Assembly (NCBI GenBank): GCA_030913685.1
Contig: CP133187.1
Location: forward strand, 124,001-188,000
DNA: 64,000 bases
Origin: Oscillospiraceae bacterium MB24-C1
Lineage (GTDB): Bacteria > Bacillota > Clostridia > Oscillospirales > Ruminococcaceae
Direction: 5' to 3'
Below, one piece after another: positions 8,245-16,899 of this stretch; position 1 is the stretch's first letter; the number at the start of each line of letters is the position of its first letter. The notes below the pieces were generated by a model, which was not told where the DNA came from, made no database searches, and saw only the letters and a program-made list of their open reading frames with translations. Both the position numbers and the translations under genes were made by a program.

Positions 8245-8937
8245 ATGTTACCGTGGTTTGATTTCTTACGTGATTTAACGACGGTGTCTGTGACAGCTCG
8301 GATGCTTTTAGCGGTCTTTTGCGGCGGGCTCATCGGAATAGAAAGGGAGCACCGCAGGCGGCCCGCAGGCTTTCGTACGCATATTCTAATTTGTTTGGGC
8401 GCGGCTATGACGACACTGACCAGCCAGTATTTATTTTTAAATATGGCATATTATACGGATATCGCCCGCCTTGGCGCGCAGGTCGTTGCCGGTATTGGCT
8501 TTATCGGCGCAGGTACCATTATTGTGACGCGGCGCAGACGTGTTAAGGGACTGACCACAGCGGCTGGGCTCTGGGCTTGCGCTATCATTGGCCTTGCCTG
8601 CGGCGCAGGCTTTTATGAGGGTGCACTGTTTGCAACCTTTCTGGTTCTGCTGGCCGAGATTATCTTTTCAAAGCTGGAATACTGGATGTTGCGTAACTCT
8701 CCTGAAGTTAACCTCTATATAGAGTATTCGCAGGGTCATTCGCTGGAAGGTGTGATTAATCATATACGAGAATGTAACATCAAGATTACCGATCTAGAAA
8801 TCACGCGGGATTCTGAAAGTGAGGGACACCGGGCTTGTGCCATCTTTACCCTTCAGGTTGGCAAGCGGTCACATTGTAAGCAGATGCTGGTGGATGTCAT
8901 GAGGATGGATGGCATCCTAACCGTGGAGGAATTATAG
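8245..8937 (+). CDS. MgtC/SapB family membrane protein (second copy)
   Basis: A 230-residue paralogue of the preceding protein, with the same motifs (GGLIGIERE, RPAGFRT, GIGFIGAGTII, GLTTAAGLWACA) and a similar C-terminal domain. The ATG at 8245 follows GGGGGAGA; a TTG at 8224 overlapping the previous stop is the alternative. The tandem arrangement suggests a local duplication and perhaps a hetero-oligomer. Confidence 0.87.
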   Translation: MLPWFDFLRDLTTVSVTARMLLAVFCGGLIGIEREHRRRPAGFRTHILICLGAAMTTLTSQYLFLNMAYYTDIARLGAQVVAGIGFIGAGTIIVTRRRRVKGLTTAAGLWACAIIGLACGAGFYEGALFATFLVLLAEIIFSKLEYWMLRNSPEVNLYIEYSQGHSLEGVINHIRECNIKITDLEITRDSESEGHRACAIFTLQVGKRSHCKQMLVDVMRMDGILTVEEL

Positions 8938-9052
8938 GCGTAATAAATAGTGATTGATGATAAAGTAGTTAGAACAAATAGTAGGGGGACAGGTTACGCA
9001 CATCCCTAATGCTTTATAAAAAGTGTATATTTCATTAGCTCCACACGCTTTG

Positions 9053-9084
9053 AAAAAGGACTGGTTTATACCAGTCCTTTTTTT
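9053..9084 (+). terminator. Rho-independent terminator after the mgtC-like pair
   Basis: AAAAAGGACTGG and CCAGTCCTTTTT pair perfectly around a 6-base loop and end in seven T. This separates the TRAP/MgtC region from the peptide-export cluster. Confidence 0.85.
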
Positions 9085-9208
9085 ATTTGAATTATAAACT
9101 CAATGAAAATTCACTAAAAATGACAAATATAATACTTTTATGGCCAAATAATGGGTTTTTATGTTATATTAGAATAATAGATAAGTTGTATAATTCTGGA
9201 GGGGACTT

Positions 9209-9697
9209 ATGAATCGTTCACTTTTCCGTAAATCTAGCATTCAACGAATAAGCGCACCTGAGCAGCTGAATGATTATATACGTGTATCAAATCCCAGCGC
9301 ATTTTTAGTTCTTGGCGCTATCATAATTTTGTTTGTCTCCCTTATTACGTGGGGGATTATGGGCAGTTTACCGACCAGTATTGCAACAGTGGGAATTGTC
9401 AAAGATGAAAAGCTCCTGTGTTATGTGCCAAGTGATGAGGCCGCTAAAATTAATGTAGGCATGTCGGTAAAAATGCGTAATGATGTAATAGGAACGGTCC
9501 GTTCTATATCACGTATCCCAATGTCAGCGGAAGAGGTTGCTGTTGCGATCGATAGTGATTATATTGTTAACGTGCTTTCGCTTTCAGATTGGAACACAGA
9601 AGTCAAAATAGATACCCCAGAACCAGATGTGGACAAAATATATAAATTATCAATTATAACAGATGAAATACGGCCAATTGATTTTTTGTTGAACTAG
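9209..9697 (+). CDS. Short HlyD-like membrane-fusion protein of an NHLM-type peptide exporter
   Basis: A 162-residue protein with one membrane helix near residues 32-55 and a small beta-rich extracytoplasmic part. It resembles the secretion protein of NHLM (nitrile-hydratase-leader-peptide) microcin export systems but is shorter than usual HlyD adaptors and lacks their coiled-coil hairpin. The ATG follows GGAGGGG. It stands directly upstream of two ABC proteins of the same system with 10- and 12-base gaps, so the three probably form one complex. Assignment relies mostly on gene order. Confidence 0.65.
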   Translation: MNRSLFRKSSIQRISAPEQLNDYIRVSNPSAFLVLGAIIILFVSLITWGIMGSLPTSIATVGIVKDEKLLCYVPSDEAAKINVGMSVKMRNDVIGTVRSISRIPMSAEEVAVAIDSDYIVNVLSLSDWNTEVKIDTPEPDVDKIYKLSIITDEIRPIDFLLN

Positions 9698-9707
9698 AGG
9701 TTAACTT

Positions 9708-11858
9708 ATGAGCAAAGGTTATGTAAAGGTTCCAATAATAATGCAAATGGAGGCTTTGGAATGTGGTGCGGCCTCTCTTGCAATGATTCTTGCATATCAT
9801 GGTAAATGGTTGCCTTTAGAAAAGGTTAGATTAGATTGTGGTGTATCGCGGGATGGTTCTAACGCTAAAAATATCATTCTGGCAGCTAGAAGCTATGGCT
9901 TAACTGCTGCGGGCTATCGATTTGAAATAGAAGATTTACACAACATAAAATTCCCATGCATTATTCACTGGAATTTCAACCATTTTGTAGTATTGTGCGG
10001 TTTTAAAAAGAATAGTGCGCTTTTAAACGATCCGGCAAGAGGTATTGTGGAAGTATCAATGAAAGAGTTTGATGAATCCTTTACCGGAATCTGTATTCAG
10101 TTTAACCCGACTGAGCATTTTGTTCCTGAAGGCAAGCCCCGCAGCATGATTGCATTTGCCCAAAAGCGCCTTAAAGGAACGCTCGTTCCAATTCTTTTCG
10201 TGATGATTACAGGGATGCTGGCTGCAATTATCGGTGTTATCAACCCTGTCTTTTCTCGTGTGTTTATGGATCGCATTTTATCGGGTGAAAGTCCGGATTG
10301 GCTATTTTCGTTGCTATTGTCCATGTCCGGTGTCTTGATTATACATATTATAGTTTCGCTCATCAGCACATTTTACATGCTCAAAATACAAGGGAAGTTT
10401 GCAATTGTAGCAAATGCGACATTTATGTGGCATGTTCTTAGACTACCAATGGAGTTTTTTGCGCAGCGGATGGCGGGTGATATCGCGACAAGGCAAAACT
10501 CAAACGAAGGAATCGCTGCCTTTCTTATGAATCAGCTTGCGCCTGTTTTATTGAATCTTATTATGCTCATTTTTTATCTGACGGTCATGCTGAAGTATAG
10601 CTTGCTTTTATCGGCGGTTGGGATTATAACCGTTTTGCTAAATAGCATTGTCGCGCAGATTATTTCCAATAAGAGAATCAATATTACACGGGTTCAAATG
10701 CGCGATGCCGGGAAACTAGCCGGAACAACAGTGGCTGGAATTGAAATGATTGAAACGATAAAGGCCAGTGGCGCTGAAAACGGCTTTTTTGAGCGTTGGG
10801 CAGGCTATCAGGCGTCCGTTAATACGTCTTCTGTCAATTTCGCCAAGCTTAATCAATATCTAGGCGCAGTACCGACTTTTTTGCTGAGCCTTGCTAATGT
10901 TATTGTTTTATTATTAGGCGCAATGCTTATAATGAAGGGCGCATTTACAGCAGGTATGCTGCTCGCATTTCAGGGATTTATGCTGTCTTTTATGACGCCA
11001 GTCAATTCAATCATCACAGCGGGACAAAGCATTCAGGAAATGCGTACATCAATGGAACGCGTTGAAGATGTTATGAATTACGAAACCGATGTGACGTACA
11101 CAGATATTGATCCAAATACTGATACAGAATATGCCAAGCTTTCGGGTGATATTGTTTTAAAGAACGTTACATTTGGTTATTCTCGTTTGGCAGAACCGCT
11201 GATTAAGGATTTTAATTTAACACTAAAGCAGGGTTCACGAGTTGCCTTTGTCGGTTTTTCTGGTTGTGGGAAATCAACCCTCAGCAAATTAATTTCGGGG
11301 CTCTATAAGCCGTGGAGCGGTGAGATTTTATTTGACGGAAAGCCAATAAATGCAATCACGCGCGAGGTGTTTACAGGCTCCGTCGCAGTTGTCGATCAAG
11401 ATGTCATCTTGTTTGAGGATACCATTGCTAATAATCTGAAGATGTGGGATAGCTCGATTGAAGATTTCGAAATGATTCTTGCGGCTAGAGACGCGCATAT
11501 TCATGATATCGTCATGGAGCGTGACGGCAGCTATAATTCAAAAATACTTGAGGGTGGAAAAAACTTTTCCGGGGGACAAAGGCAGCGTTTTGAGATTGCA
11601 CGTGTTTTGGCGCAAGACCCAACGATTGTTATATTAGACGAAGCGACATCCGCCCTGGATGCAAAAACAGAATTTGAAGTTGTGAAGTCGATAAAGGACA
11701 GAGGAATTACTTGCATCATTGTGGCGCACCGGTTATCCACAATTCGTGATTGCGATGAAATAATTGTGATGGACAACGGTATAGTCGTAGAACGCGGAAA
11801 ACACAGCGACCTTTTTTCGGAAGGCGGGTTATATGCAAAGCTCGTATCCAATGAATAG
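9708..11858 (+). CDS. NHLM-type peptidase-containing ABC transporter (C39 peptidase, permease, ATPase)
   Basis: The 716-residue protein has an N-terminal C39 peptidase with catalytic Cys19 (ECGAA), His92 (NFNHFVV) and Asp108 (LNDPARG), a six-helix permease region and a C-terminal ATPase with Walker A GFSGCGKST, signature FSGGQRQR and Walker B IVILDEATSALD. Such proteins cut leader peptides after a double glycine while exporting the mature peptide. Its substrates are most likely the GG-leader peptides encoded from 14154. It is the cleavage half of a two-ABC-protein NHLM exporter. Confidence 0.9.
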   Translation: MSKGYVKVPIIMQMEALECGAASLAMILAYHGKWLPLEKVRLDCGVSRDGSNAKNIILAARSYGLTAAGYRFEIEDLHNIKFPCIIHWNFNHFVVLCGFKKNSALLNDPARGIVEVSMKEFDESFTGICIQFNPTEHFVPEGKPRSMIAFAQKRLKGTLVPILFVMITGMLAAIIGVINPVFSRVFMDRILSGESPDWLFSLLLSMSGVLIIHIIVSLISTFYMLKIQGKFAIVANATFMWHVLRLPMEFFAQRMAGDIATRQNSNEGIAAFLMNQLAPVLLNLIMLIFYLTVMLKYSLLLSAVGIITVLLNSIVAQIISNKRINITRVQMRDAGKLAGTTVAGIEMIETIKASGAENGFFERWAGYQASVNTSSVNFAKLNQYLGAVPTFLLSLANVIVLLLGAMLIMKGAFTAGMLLAFQGFMLSFMTPVNSIITAGQSIQEMRTSMERVEDVMNYETDVTYTDIDPNTDTEYAKLSGDIVLKNVTFGYSRLAEPLIKDFNLTLKQGSRVAFVGFSGCGKSTLSKLISGLYKPWSGEILFDGKPINAITREVFTGSVAVVDQDVILFEDTIANNLKMWDSSIEDFEMILAARDAHIHDIVMERDGSYNSKILEGGKNFSGGQRQRFEIARVLAQDPTIVILDEATSALDAKTEFEVVKSIKDRGITCIIVAHRLSTIRDCDEIIVMDNGIVVERGKHSDLFSEGGLYAKLVSNE

Positions 11859-11870
11859 GATGGTGCAGGT

Positions 11871-14063
11871 ATGGGTTGGTTTGACGAACAAATAAAAACA
11901 AGAATAAAAAAAGATAATGAAAACTTTGAAAGTTCATTTATAGATTTATCTTCGGTTGTTATGGGCAAAGGCATCGTTGTATCCACTATAAACAACAACC
12001 GTAAAAAGACTAAAAATGCAATAGACGAAATACTCCGGTACTATCACGTGAATTCTACGGACCTGCCGGAACAGATTAAGGACTTAAATGCGCAGCTTGA
12101 ATATCTTATGCATCCATCCGGTATCATGCGGCGCGAGGTAAAGCTTGAAGGAACTTGGTATAAAGATAGCATCGGCCCTCTTTTGGGGTATACGCAGGAT
12201 GGCGACACGATTGCCCTTCTTCCAAAGAAAATATCAGGCTATGAATATTTTGATTGGAAAAGCGGAAAAAAGGTTAGCGTTACTAAGAAAAATGCTAGCA
12301 CGATAAAGCAGGGGGCTATTTGCTTTTATAAGTCCTTTCCAATTAAAAAACTTGCGACTTCTGATTTATTCAAATTTATTTTAAAAGCACTTTCACCGGC
12401 GGATTACGCAATGGCAATTCTATCTACTTTAACAGTTACAATCTTGGGTTTATTTATGCCATACGCAAGTCAATTGGTTTTTGAAAAGGTTATTCCCAGT
12501 GGAAAAACCAGTGCGCTCTTACCGATCGCTATTTTACTTTTTGGTGTAACATTATCCTCGTCCATGATAACTGTTGCAAAGAGTCTTGTTATGACGCGTA
12601 TACAGACCAAGGTCAGCGTTGCAGTAGAGTCTGCATCCATGGCAAGAATACTATCGCTACCGGCTGAGTTTTTTAAAAACTATAGCGCAGGTGATCTAAC
12701 AAGTCGCATCCAGAATGTAAACTTATTATGCGAAATGCTTGCAGAAGTTTTTTTAACGACAGGGTTATCTTCAATTTTATCCATTGTTTACATAGGCCAA
12801 ATTTTTATATTTGCACCATCACTGGCAATCCCCGCTTTGGCTATTATTCTAACTTCTATTACGTTTTCTGTGGTGTCAACTTTTACGCTATTAAAAGTTA
12901 GCCGAAAGAAATTGAAAATTTCAGCGAAAATTCAAGGCTTGGTATTTTCGCTATTTTCCGGTGTCCAAAAAATTAAAATCGCTGGGGCAGAGCGACGGGC
13001 TTTTTCAAAATGGGCAGAGACCTATAAAGAGGAAGCGAGGTTGCAGTACGATCCGCCATTATTAATTAAAATAAGCCCTGCTATAACAACAGCCATTGCT
13101 ATGGCGGGGACAATGGGGCTTTTTTATCTTGCGGCAGTCTCTAAGGTTTCTGTGGCAAATTATTTGGCCTTTAGCGCTTCGTTTGCACTGGTTTCAGGGG
13201 CTTTAAATTCGGTATCCGCTATGTCGTTAACCATTGCCAATATAAAGCCTGTGGCTGAAATGATTGAGCCAATTCTTAACGCGGAACCTGAGTTGGCGGC
13301 TGGAAAACAGGTATTAGCCCGACTTTCTGGCACAATTGAATTGAATAAGGTGTCTTTTCGTTATAATGAGAAAATGCCATTGGTTATTGATAACCTTTCT
13401 TTAAAAATAAGGGCCGGTCAATACGTGGCCATTGTGGGCGAAACTGGATGCGGAAAGTCCACGTTATTGAGGCTTGTGCTTGGGTTTGAAAAACCGCAAA
13501 AGGGTGCTATTTATTATGACGGAAAGGATATTCAAAAGATAGATTTAAAGTCGTTAAGACAAAATATTGGTGTGGTAATGCAAAACGGCAAGCTTTTTAC
13601 CGGTGATATTTATTCTAATATAGTCATATCTGCGCCGTGGCTTCCGCTGGATTCTGCTTGGGAAGCGGCCGAGCTTGCAGGTATCGCCAATGATATACGC
13701 AACATGCCGATGGGAATGCATACCATCATTACAGAGGGTAGCGGTGGCATTTCCGGAGGTCAGCGCCAAAGACTTATGATTGCCAGAGCCATTGCTCCAA
13801 AGCCCAAAATTCTCATGTTTGATGAAGCGACGAGCGCTCTCGATAATATTACACAACGACAGATTTCTGATTCTCTTGAGAAATTGAAAAGTACCCGAAT
13901 CGTCATTGCTCATCGTCTTTCAACAATCAAGCAATGTGATCGCATCATTGTGTTTGAAAAAGGGAAGATCGTGCAGGATGGTACTTACGAGGAATTGATG
14001 CAAACAAAGGGATATTTTTCAGACTTAGTACGGCATCAGTGCCTTGATGTAGAATATAGTTAA
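11871..14063 (+). CDS. NHLM-type ABC transporter permease/ATPase, second subunit
   Basis: A 730-residue protein with a ~160-residue non-peptidase N-terminal region, a six-helix permease region and an ATPase with Walker A GETGCGKST, signature ISGGQRQR and Walker B ILMFDEATSALD. It corresponds to the second ABC protein of NHLM microcin systems, which lacks the C39 domain. It follows the first ABC protein by 12 bases and precedes the leader-peptide genes by 90 bases. The function of its N-terminal region is unknown to me. Confidence 0.85.
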   Translation: MGWFDEQIKTRIKKDNENFESSFIDLSSVVMGKGIVVSTINNNRKKTKNAIDEILRYYHVNSTDLPEQIKDLNAQLEYLMHPSGIMRREVKLEGTWYKDSIGPLLGYTQDGDTIALLPKKISGYEYFDWKSGKKVSVTKKNASTIKQGAICFYKSFPIKKLATSDLFKFILKALSPADYAMAILSTLTVTILGLFMPYASQLVFEKVIPSGKTSALLPIAILLFGVTLSSSMITVAKSLVMTRIQTKVSVAVESASMARILSLPAEFFKNYSAGDLTSRIQNVNLLCEMLAEVFLTTGLSSILSIVYIGQIFIFAPSLAIPALAIILTSITFSVVSTFTLLKVSRKKLKISAKIQGLVFSLFSGVQKIKIAGAERRAFSKWAETYKEEARLQYDPPLLIKISPAITTAIAMAGTMGLFYLAAVSKVSVANYLAFSASFALVSGALNSVSAMSLTIANIKPVAEMIEPILNAEPELAAGKQVLARLSGTIELNKVSFRYNEKMPLVIDNLSLKIRAGQYVAIVGETGCGKSTLLRLVLGFEKPQKGAIYYDGKDIQKIDLKSLRQNIGVVMQNGKLFTGDIYSNIVISAPWLPLDSAWEAAELAGIANDIRNMPMGMHTIITEGSGGISGGQRQRLMIARAIAPKPKILMFDEATSALDNITQRQISDSLEKLKSTRIVIAHRLSTIKQCDRIIVFEKGKIVQDGTYEELMQTKGYFSDLVRHQCLDVEYS

Positions 14064-14153
14064 ATTTTACAATAATACAATATATTTTTTAATTGAATAA
14101 ATTATCATATTATTTTATAATTACAGGTAAAAAGTGGATAAGGAGGAAATTAA

Positions 14154-14303
14154 ATGTCAGAAGATAAAAAAACGGCTGAAAAAGTAAAACCGGAACAATC
14201 AGGAGCACAGTTAGAGCATATTAAACAGCAGGGTAAGCTTTCGGACGATGAGGTTGAAAATGTTGTGGGCGGCAGAATTCCTTATTATAGAAGATCGGAA
14301 TAG
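14154..14303 (+). CDS. Double-glycine leader peptide 1 (predicted 9-residue product)
   Basis: A 49-codon gene with an excellent ribosome site (AAGGAGGAAATTAA before ATG). The leader ends in LSDDEVENVVGG, the classic C39-peptidase recognition form. Cleavage after GG would release RIPYYRRSE. Its leader is shorter and less Nif11-like than those of the next three peptides but ends in the same motif. There is no Cys or Ser/Thr-rich core, so lanthionine or similar modification is unlikely. It lies directly after the exporter genes. Confidence 0.75.
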   Translation: MSEDKKTAEKVKPEQSGAQLEHIKQQGKLSDDEVENVVGGRIPYYRRSE

Positions 14304-14360
14304 TAACAAGGCTAATTGTTTATGACGCTTAATATCTACCTATATCAAAAGGAAAATATC

Positions 14361-14579
14361 ATGAAAGAATTGAAAGAGATACTTAAAAATTTAACTCCCG
14401 ATCAGGTTAGGGAATTAAAAGAATGCAAAACAGTTCAGCAAATACTGGATGTTGCAAAAGGAGTAGAAGTAGTAATTACGTCAGAACAAGCAGGTGAAGT
14501 ACTGCAAATGATTACACCGCCGGATCGACAGCTTTCAGATGAGGAGATAGAAAACATTACAGGCGGTTGCAGATGGTAG
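14361..14579 (+). CDS. Nif11-like double-glycine leader peptide 2 (predicted product CRW)
   Basis: The 72-residue protein starts at ATG 14361 after AAAAGGAAA. Residues 1-69 form a helical, Nif11-like leader (KELKEILKNLTPDQ, a conserved ECKTVQQILDVAK block, then VVITSEQAGEVL) ending in LSDEEIENITGG. Only three residues, CRW, follow the double glycine. Peptides 3 and 4 share the same leader, showing a recently duplicated family. The tiny core looks more like a signal than a bacteriocin; that is inference. Confidence 0.8.
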   Translation: MKELKEILKNLTPDQVRELKECKTVQQILDVAKGVEVVITSEQAGEVLQMITPPDRQLSDEEIENITGGCRW

Positions 14580-14674
14580 GCACTCTTCCCTCCGGTGATC
14601 ATAAACAATACTAACAACGAATGCCTGCTTTATGTATAGCAGATGCATACACGCCATAATCTGAAAGGAACACC

Positions 14675-14914
14675 ATGAAAGAATTAAAAGAGATGTTTGA
14701 AAATTTAACTCCGAATCAGAAAATCAAATTAAAAGAATGCAAAACGGTTCAGGAAATACTGGGTGTTGCGAAAGTAGAAGAAATAGTAATTACGCCAGAA
14801 CAGGCAGAAATAGCACTGAAGTTGATAGCGCAGCCACATGAACAGCTTTCGGATGATGAGATTGAAAAAGTAACAGGTGGCTATAACTTTTCAATTGGCG
14901 CTCGCGCGCTTTAA
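14675..14914 (+). CDS. Nif11-like double-glycine leader peptide 3 (predicted 10-residue product)
   Basis: A 79-residue paralogue of peptide 2, with leader blocks KELKEMFENLTPNQ, ECKTVQEILGVAK and VITPEQAEIAL, ending in LSDDEIEKVTGG. The predicted released peptide is YNFSIGARAL. The ATG follows GAAAGGAAC. The core differs completely from its neighbours while the leader is conserved, the usual pattern for exported variable peptides. Confidence 0.8.
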   Translation: MKELKEMFENLTPNQKIKLKECKTVQEILGVAKVEEIVITPEQAEIALKLIAQPHEQLSDDEIEKVTGGYNFSIGARAL

Positions 14915-14995
14915 CAACCTTACTTGCACAATTGACGACATTATTCAATACCTGACCTACATAAAGTGTGTGCAACCATATAAAAGGAGGATGTT

Positions 14996-15217
14996 ATGGG
15001 AGAACTAAAAGAAATACTTAATAATCTTACGCCTGAGCAGACAAGCAAAATAAAAGGGTGCAGAACCGCTCGGGAAATACTGGATGTTGCAAAAGTAGAA
15101 GCAATAGACATTACGCTTGAGCAGGCAGAAGGCATTCTGAGAATGGCGGCACCATCCTCTAGACAGCTTTTGGACGATGAAATTGAAAAAGTTACAGGCG
15201 GCTGTACCTGGATATAG
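14996..15217 (+). CDS. Nif11-like double-glycine leader peptide 4 (predicted product CTWI)
   Basis: A 73-residue paralogue with an AAAAGGAGG ribosome site. The leader (GELKEILNNLTPEQ, GCRTAREILDVAK, ITLEQAEGIL) ends in LLDDEIEKVTGG and leaves only CTWI. Peptides 2 and 4 both give a very short C-x-W core (CRW and CTWI, Cys and Trp at positions 1 and 3), which suggests the aromatic Cys/Trp pair matters. Confidence 0.8.
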   Translation: MGELKEILNNLTPEQTSKIKGCRTAREILDVAKVEAIDITLEQAEGILRMAAPSSRQLLDDEIEKVTGGCTWI

Positions 15218-15261
15218 TCAATTTTATTCTGAAGGGTTAAAGATTTATTAAGGAGAGTATT

Positions 15262-15451
15262 ATGAGAGAATCAAAAGAAATGCTTAATAATCTTACGCTA
15301 GAGCAGATAAGTAAAATAAAAGGCTGTAAAAATAATGACGGCACCGCATGGACAGCTTTTTGATGATGATATTGAAAAGGTAACAGGCGGCGGTCCTTTT
15401 CCTTTTAGAAGGAAGTATCCGGACGGTGAATTTCATTTGGTAACAGAATAG
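15262..15451 (+). pseudogene. Broken fifth Nif11-like leader peptide
   Basis: A good ribosome site (AAGGAGA) precedes ATG 15262, and the first 22 codons match peptide 4 (ESKEMLNNLTLEQ, KIKGC). About 30 codons of the leader are then missing and the frame shifts, so translation stops at 15361-15363. In the other frame (from 15335) the leader end FDDDIEKVTGG reappears, followed by GPFPFRRKYPDGEFHLVTE and a stop at 15449. An internal deletion that is not a multiple of three explains this. The core shares a P-aromatic-R-R motif with peptide 1. Confidence 0.75.
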
Positions 15452-15483
15452 AGAGCTTGTTTTTACTCTTAAATATATGTAAG

Positions 15484-15530
15484 AAATTACCCTGTGATAA
15501 ATCATCATGGGGTAATTTTGTAATTTTGGA
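15484..15530 (+). terminator. Probable terminator after the leader-peptide genes
   Basis: AAATTACCC and GGGTAATTT arms with a 17-base loop are followed by a TTTTGTAATTTT tail. The stem is only 9 bp and AT-rich, so it may be leaky. Confidence 0.45.
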
Positions 15531-15658
15531 CAATATTATGTATTTTTAGCAAAAATTATTTATTTTTATTAACATTATTGTTATAATAAAAAAATAAAGA
15601 ATCCATAAAAGCAGTCATTCTTTCTTTAAATTCAATTAATAGTGCGGGGAGTCGATTA

Positions 15659-15736
15659 ATGCTTAATGATTCTGTCGAGAGAAATATTGCTGAAAAGCAT
15701 GTTAAAACAGCGATAACTATCAGACAGAATTGGTGA
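15659..15736 (+). CDS. Possible 25-residue ORF upstream of the binding-protein gene
   Basis: ATG 15659 has GGGGAG seven bases upstream and opens a 25-codon frame ending at TGA 15734. The product is polar with one Trp at the C-terminus (IRQNW) and has no signal peptide or GG motif. It could be a leader ORF or a short peptide gene; nothing in the sequence fixes its role. Confidence 0.3.
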   Translation: MLNDSVERNIAEKHVKTAITIRQNW

Positions 15737-15759
15737 AAAGTTGATGAGAGGTGTCGTTT

Positions 15760-16812
15760 TTGAAAAAAATATGTACTTTTGTGTTGGCCGTTACAATAGC
15801 AGCTTTACCGCTCTTTACCGGGTGTATGAACAGCAACGATCAAGGGATCCGTAATGTAGAAGCACTGAATTCATCAAAGTATAAAATTGGTTTACCGCAG
15901 GGTGCGGCTGCGATGTATGCAGGCGAAGAATACTTTGATAGCGCTAAAATTACATATTACGCCTCACTGACGGATGGATATACAGCCGTTGAATATGGTA
16001 AGCTCGACGGGTTTGTATTCGACAGCCATGCTCTTGAATATGTAGCTGCCAACAATAATAAACTCGCAATTCTTCCTGAATCTATCGGAGATGAAAACAT
16101 TGTTATTGGTGCTCCGTTCGGAAAAGAAAAGCTTATTGAGCAAGTCAACGAGTTTATCAAACAGTACAAATCAAATGGCACCTATGAAGAAATGTATAAT
16201 CGATGGATTAAGGGTAAAAATCCGCAGATGCCAGAAATTCAGCACCCTAAAAATCCTGAAATGACTATTGTTGTAGGAACAGAAGGACTCAACGAACCAA
16301 TGTCTTTTTATGGTAAGGGCGGAAAGTTGACAGGCTTTGATGTTGAATTTTGCGCGCGACTGGCTCTTTATCTTAATGCAGATGTTCAGTTAAAGGCAAT
16401 GACATTTGATTCGCTTATCGCCTCTGCATCAGGCGGGAAAATTGATTTGCTAATCTCCAACCTTAATGGAACACCGGCGATTCAGGAACAAATGTTGATT
16501 TCTGATAGCTACATAGCATCGAAAATATCGGTTCTGGTGCAGAAAGAAAAGATGGCCGCAGATTATTCTGCCATTGATGCATCTGGTATAAAAGGTCAGA
16601 AAATCGGAATTGTTACAGGGTCGCCTTATGACAAGCATATCAGCGCACAGTTTCCTGAAAAAGAACTTGTTTACTTTGAAAGTGATACTGATATGATTCA
16701 GGCCTTAAAAAGTAAAAAAGTAGATGCGCTTATTACTGAAAAATCGATTGCAAACGGTTACCTTGATAATGCAGATGATCTTAAGGTGTTAGATCATGTC
16801 TACGGCGAATAA
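15760..16812 (+). CDS. N-terminal part of a multi-domain amino-acid-type binding protein/permease, ended by an in-frame stop
   Basis: The product starts at TTG 15760, eight bases after GAGAGG, with a lipoprotein signal (lipobox LFTGC). Residues ~35-150 resemble the C-terminal half of a family 3 (glutamine-type) solute-binding domain, and ~165-350 a nearly complete second domain (GFDVEFCARLA, FDSLIASASGGKIDLL). A TAA at 16810-16812 stops it inside that second domain. The same frame stays open to 18720 and continues the domain exactly, so ancestrally this and the next entry were one protein of about 985 residues. Either a nonsense mutation or a sequence error is possible. Confidence 0.8.
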   Translation: MKKICTFVLAVTIAALPLFTGCMNSNDQGIRNVEALNSSKYKIGLPQGAAAMYAGEEYFDSAKITYYASLTDGYTAVEYGKLDGFVFDSHALEYVAANNNKLAILPESIGDENIVIGAPFGKEKLIEQVNEFIKQYKSNGTYEEMYNRWIKGKNPQMPEIQHPKNPEMTIVVGTEGLNEPMSFYGKGGKLTGFDVEFCARLALYLNADVQLKAMTFDSLIASASGGKIDLLISNLNGTPAIQEQMLISDSYIASKISVLVQKEKMAADYSAIDASGIKGQKIGIVTGSPYDKHISAQFPEKELVYFESDTDMIQALKSKKVDALITEKSIANGYLDNADDLKVLDHVYGE

Positions 16813-16899
16813 AAAACGTCGATTGCTCTTGAGAAGAGCAACGCGGCGCTTCGGGACGAACTCAACACAGCAATCACAGAATTAAAAAAAGATGGAACA

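Noticed and set aside
16810-16812. TAA as a recoded codon
   Set aside because: TAA recoding is not known in Clostridia and no recoding element was seen; a mutation or sequence error is simpler.
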